From contig OX419762.1 of assembly GCA_948567375.1 (NCBI GenBank), positions 27,730,608 to 27,794,607 on the forward strand: 64,000 nt of DNA, given 5' to 3'. Under the pieces are notes generated by a model. It was not told the DNA's origin and ran no database searches. It saw nothing but the letters and a program-made list of their open reading frames with translations. Made by a program: the position numbers and the translations under genes. This DNA comes from Lunularia cruciata (taxonomy: Eukaryota > Streptophyta > Marchantiopsida > Lunulariales > Lunulariaceae). Positions 60,425 through 64,000 of this stretch are shown piece after piece. Positions within the stretch are counted from its first letter, which is position 1; each line of letters starts with the position of its first letter.

Positions 60425-60844
60425 TATAAAAGACCAAGATTGAGGAGAGAAATAGGAGAATGGAAGATCACATTGGGACACTTGATTGTGGGTAAACTCC
60501 AAATGCCTAGCATGAGTTTTTGCTTTATCTGGAGCATACAAGGCTCTTGAGAAGCTTCTCAAGAAGCTTCCTTGAGCCACTTTCTTGGAGTGCAAGCCAA
60601 GTTAACCAAGAAGCTTCTCAAAAAGCTTCCTTCTAGAAGTTGCCTACTTGGCATGCAAGCTAAGCTAGTTAGAAGATTTTAAAATTTTCCTTCTAGAAGC
60701 TACCTATTTGGTGTGCAAGCTAAGCTAGCCAGGAAGCTCCCCAAGAAGCTTCCTAGATACTTCTAGAATATTCTAGACTAATTTGGTCTATTCACTACTC
60801 CATAAGTCTTGACTAATTTTGTTGCTAAACTCCAAATTTTTACA
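60425..60844 (-). mobile_element. Solo LTR of the 6766-12400 Ty3/gypsy family
   Basis: 420 bp matching both LTRs of the full-length element, including the AGAAGCTTCT inverted repeats. The + strand left end has changed from TG to TA. The target duplication TACAC is exact at 60420-60424 and 60845-60849. Confidence 0.92.
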
Positions 60845-60849
60845 TACAC

Positions 60850-63800
60850 ACTCAACTATAGACTTCCTTGGCTCATAATAGAAGTAAGGTAGTCTAAGAG
60901 AGTATAGTGCAAATCCATATTCAAACTTGGCTCTATCTTTTAAGGACCTCCCATTTGCTAGGATGAGTGGGATTTGTATGGAGATATAGTCTTGTGTGGA
61001 TCTATAGACATATCTTTAGATGCCTTGATGATGCACTCCATCATATTGAAATGAACACACTCCTTATGATGCATTTAAGTATCTTGGAGTAGAGCACTTT
61101 TACATTGACTCACTATATTTATGAAAAATATTATAAATAAATAAATGGTATTTTTTCACCCATATTGGCCATCTATTATTCTTAAAGTGCAACCACTTTG
61201 TTGTTTTGGTTTAGTTTGATGAATATGTTTATGTTAGGGTGAATACTTGTGAATATGTTTATGATAGTGTGAAGAACTTTGAATATGTTTCTATTATGTT
61301 AGTGTGATATGTTAAATGTATTTATCTTGATATATATACTTGTGATGGCTGTCTTGCTGGCCCTAAAATATCATTCTTCTATTTTATAACTGCTAGCTTT
61401 TAAACCCTTTTTGAAAATTTAGTTATTTCTTAAAAAATTAGAATTTTTTTAAAACTTTAGACTTTGCAATAGTTTTGGACAACCAATCATGTACAAAATA
61501 TGTATTTTTCCATCTTACCTTTACTTTAGTTTTTTAATTTCTCTTCTTTATCATTAATTACTTTATTTCTGCTTAAATAATTTTCACTTTAGTATAACAT
61601 GGTTGAGGAGTTTAATAATCTAGTTTAGTTGATTGTAGTTTAGGTCAACTAATTGCAACTACCATTTTCTTAGCATTCATAGTTAGAACCCTAAGCCCTA
61701 AACCTTAAGCAATATGCAATATGTATTTTTCACACAAGGAAAAGAAGAGTGTATTGATATAGTCAAATGGATATCTCAAGGAAAAAAATATAGGCATTTT
61801 TTGATATCACCAATGCTCTTTAACCTACAAAAGGAAAACTAAAGGAATGCTTTTGAAGTATGTACAAGTAAAAAATAATCTTTGCACTTTCCAAATATCA
61901 AGCTGAGGTTTCTTTCCAATGCTTCTTTTGGCTTCTGGTAATCCAATAGAAAATTAGTCATGTCCCTTTGATTTTAACCATTCATCTTCTAAATAAACTA
62001 GAGTTCATTATAACAAGTTGTACTATGATACTTATGTTTAGAATGTGAAATGTTGATTACTAACAAGTATCTAATAGCCAAACAACATTTTTGGCAATAG
62101 TTATGGCACCTTTCCATAAAAATGTAATATGAGCAATATAATATTGTAGCCAAGAGGTATATGAAGCCAAAGAGAGATAGATGACATCTTTTCCAAGGAC
62201 TTGAATTACTCAGGTTGCATATACTTGACAAAGTTATAAGTACCTTAAGGAGCTAAGCACCCTAGAGGTTAGCTATTATTAATAGTAATTAGTAATGAAG
62301 ATTTAAGAACTCCAAAGGGGTGAGCAAAGCCAATAAGACACTAGCAGAGCATGACTATGGAGAAAGCATGATCTATGTGGGCTGAGCAGACCCTGCTACC
62401 CTTGAGCAACACCCTACAAGGATGAGCAGACCCAAAAAGACCTAAGCAAAGGCCGTAGTAGACAAGCAAAGATCATTAATATGAGCAAACACTCCTTGTA
62501 ATTGCCAATCCATGGCAGTAACAAGCAAATCCTCATCATGGGCAAGGGAACCCTGGCAAGGAACAAGCAATACCATAACTTAAACCCCATCTTTGAGCAA
62601 ACCCATGCACCTTATAACCCACTCATGTGGATCAAGAAATAAATGAACTTTTTTATTATTTGCACTAGAGTGCAATAACTCACATATTGCAATAAAGAGT
62701 CCATTATCATTTGCACTAGAATTGCAATAAAGAGTTGCTATCATTTGCACTAGATCTGCAAGGACTACAATATGCAACAAGATCACTAGTACAAGTCTAT
62801 GTTTTTGTAGGCTGGGCATCTATATTTTTATAGCATAGTCATAATGCTCTTGACCTCATCAAGTTCTTTCCCTTGTCTAGCTAATTCCAAAGTCATTGCA
62901 AAAACCAATTTGCTTTAGCATTTCCTTCTTTGAGCTTCATATTTTGAGTGTTGAATCTTTGTTCCACTTCTATGTTTATCCTCACTTCTCAATATTGTTC
63001 ACTTTTTGAGTGTTGATTTGTACTAATGTACATCTCTCTCTTACCTCCAATAAATTGCTCTTCAATTTTGTATGACTAGCCCTCTCTTGTGCAAGTGAAG
63101 AAAGGGGGTGGATTGTCTTTGCTTTTGAGTATTTCCTTGCATTTTGTGAGGTTTCTTGTTGCTCTCCTTCTTGCTCCTATTGAAATTTCTTTTTGTGCTA
63201 TTGGACTTTCTTATTGGGCTCTTGGAGTTGTAACATCTTTCTCAAACCCATCAAACCTCTCTTAGGTGCTAGGAATTGAAAATGAGAATGAATGTGAACC
63301 AAGTGTGAAGACACACTGAATGAGATGGGTTGAAGTGAAATGCTTGTGAAATCCAAGACAAAGAAGTACCTTCTTGTACAATTTCCTCCTTCTCTTTGCT
63401 TGACCATTCAGATATGTTAAATTCAGTCCCAATCCCCATACTTATGTGCACTGGTTGGAATAAGTTTACTCTACTTCAAAACAATACTCTTCTGAATGGG
63501 TTTCTTGCAAGTGTCCCATGGATCTGCTAAAATTTGCTCTTTAATCTCAAATAATCAGTAATTTTGGTGGAATGATGGGGGCCATTCTAAAACAATCTTC
63601 ATCACATTTTTCTTTTCAATGTGAGGAAGGAACAGATGGAGCAGATTGTACCAACACTGCTCAAACAATGGACACAATTTGTAAGAGATCTTGAAATAAA
63701 ATACTCTCAATAAGGGAGTGACTAGTAGAAGAGGGAGAGTTGTGATCCAAGAGTTCACTAACTCAATTCTAATTCTACAATCTTCAAATTTCAAGTTTGG

Positions 63801-64000
63801 TGCATTTATTCAAGTCCGCTTAATGTTAGAGTTCAGTTGTAATGTTTGCACCCATATGTCAATCCAAATGCTCAAATGCTTGGATCCAACAATGGTTAGA
63901 ACAAAGAATGCTGCCACCAATCTATTTTCTGCTCAAGAATATGGTGCCCAAAATCTAATCTCATTTTTGCTTGAGATATGGTACACAAACAAGTTTGTTT
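60850..64000. other. AT-rich spacer without a recognised gene
   Basis: No supported gene or RNA. It has a fourth AGCAAA.CC-type tract at about 62320-62600 and a short GCACTAGA.TGCAATAA duplication near 62660-62760. Confidence 0.45.

Noticed and set aside
1-64000. CRISPR arrays, tRNA or rRNA genes
   Set aside because: No regular spacer arrays were seen, and no tRNA-like cloverleaf or rRNA core was recognised by eye. A tRNAscan-SE run would be decisive for tRNAs.

Overview
The window is nuclear DNA from a land plant. The evidence is an intact LysM receptor-like kinase, a 13-exon plant-type macro-domain/CRAL-TRIO gene whose introns have GT-AG ends, and a decayed copy of plastid atpB. The lineage is not resolved; dense nested Ty3/gypsy elements around a small gene island would fit a bryophyte, fern or other large repeat-rich plant genome.

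Layout. (1) 1-18 kb is AT-rich mobile DNA. It starts with the 3' part of a Ty3/gypsy element whose pol ends in a PHD-finger-like segment, and its LTR (1-3475). A low-copy repeat (family E) follows, split by a full-length Ty3/gypsy element on the minus strand (6766-12400, matching 5-bp target duplications ATATT). A nuclear insertion of plastid atpB (about 13440-14130) and anonymous decayed ORFs complete this part. (2) About 18-41.3 kb is a gene island of more balanced composition. It holds an intronless LYK4/LYK5-type LysM receptor (pseudo)kinase (21429-23483, +), an unrecognised single-exon gene (27197-28279, +), and a GDAP2-like macro + Sec14/CRAL-TRIO gene (33124-40446, -). Its large intron 2 and the spacers carry non-coding repeat families (called R1, R2, R3 here). 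(3) 41.4-64 kb is again repeat-derived. It has a decayed LINE-like reverse-transcriptase element bounded by inverted repeats (about 41472-45359), four copies of one roughly 730-bp LTR (two are clean solo LTRs with perfect target duplications), a decayed coiled-coil ORF, and a second copy of family E. In that copy one solo LTR splits a 75-bp tandem repeat and another sits at its 3' end.

The three host genes do not form an obvious pathway. The LysM protein would act at the plasma membrane as a chitin or Nod-factor-like co-receptor. The macro/CRAL-TRIO protein would be intracellular, combining an ADP-ribose-type fold with a lipid-binding fold. No operon-like organisation is expected or seen. The most unusual observations are the PHD-finger tail on a Ty3/gypsy pol, the hairpin-bearing repeat families in the gene island and intron 2, and exact nested-insertion footprints.
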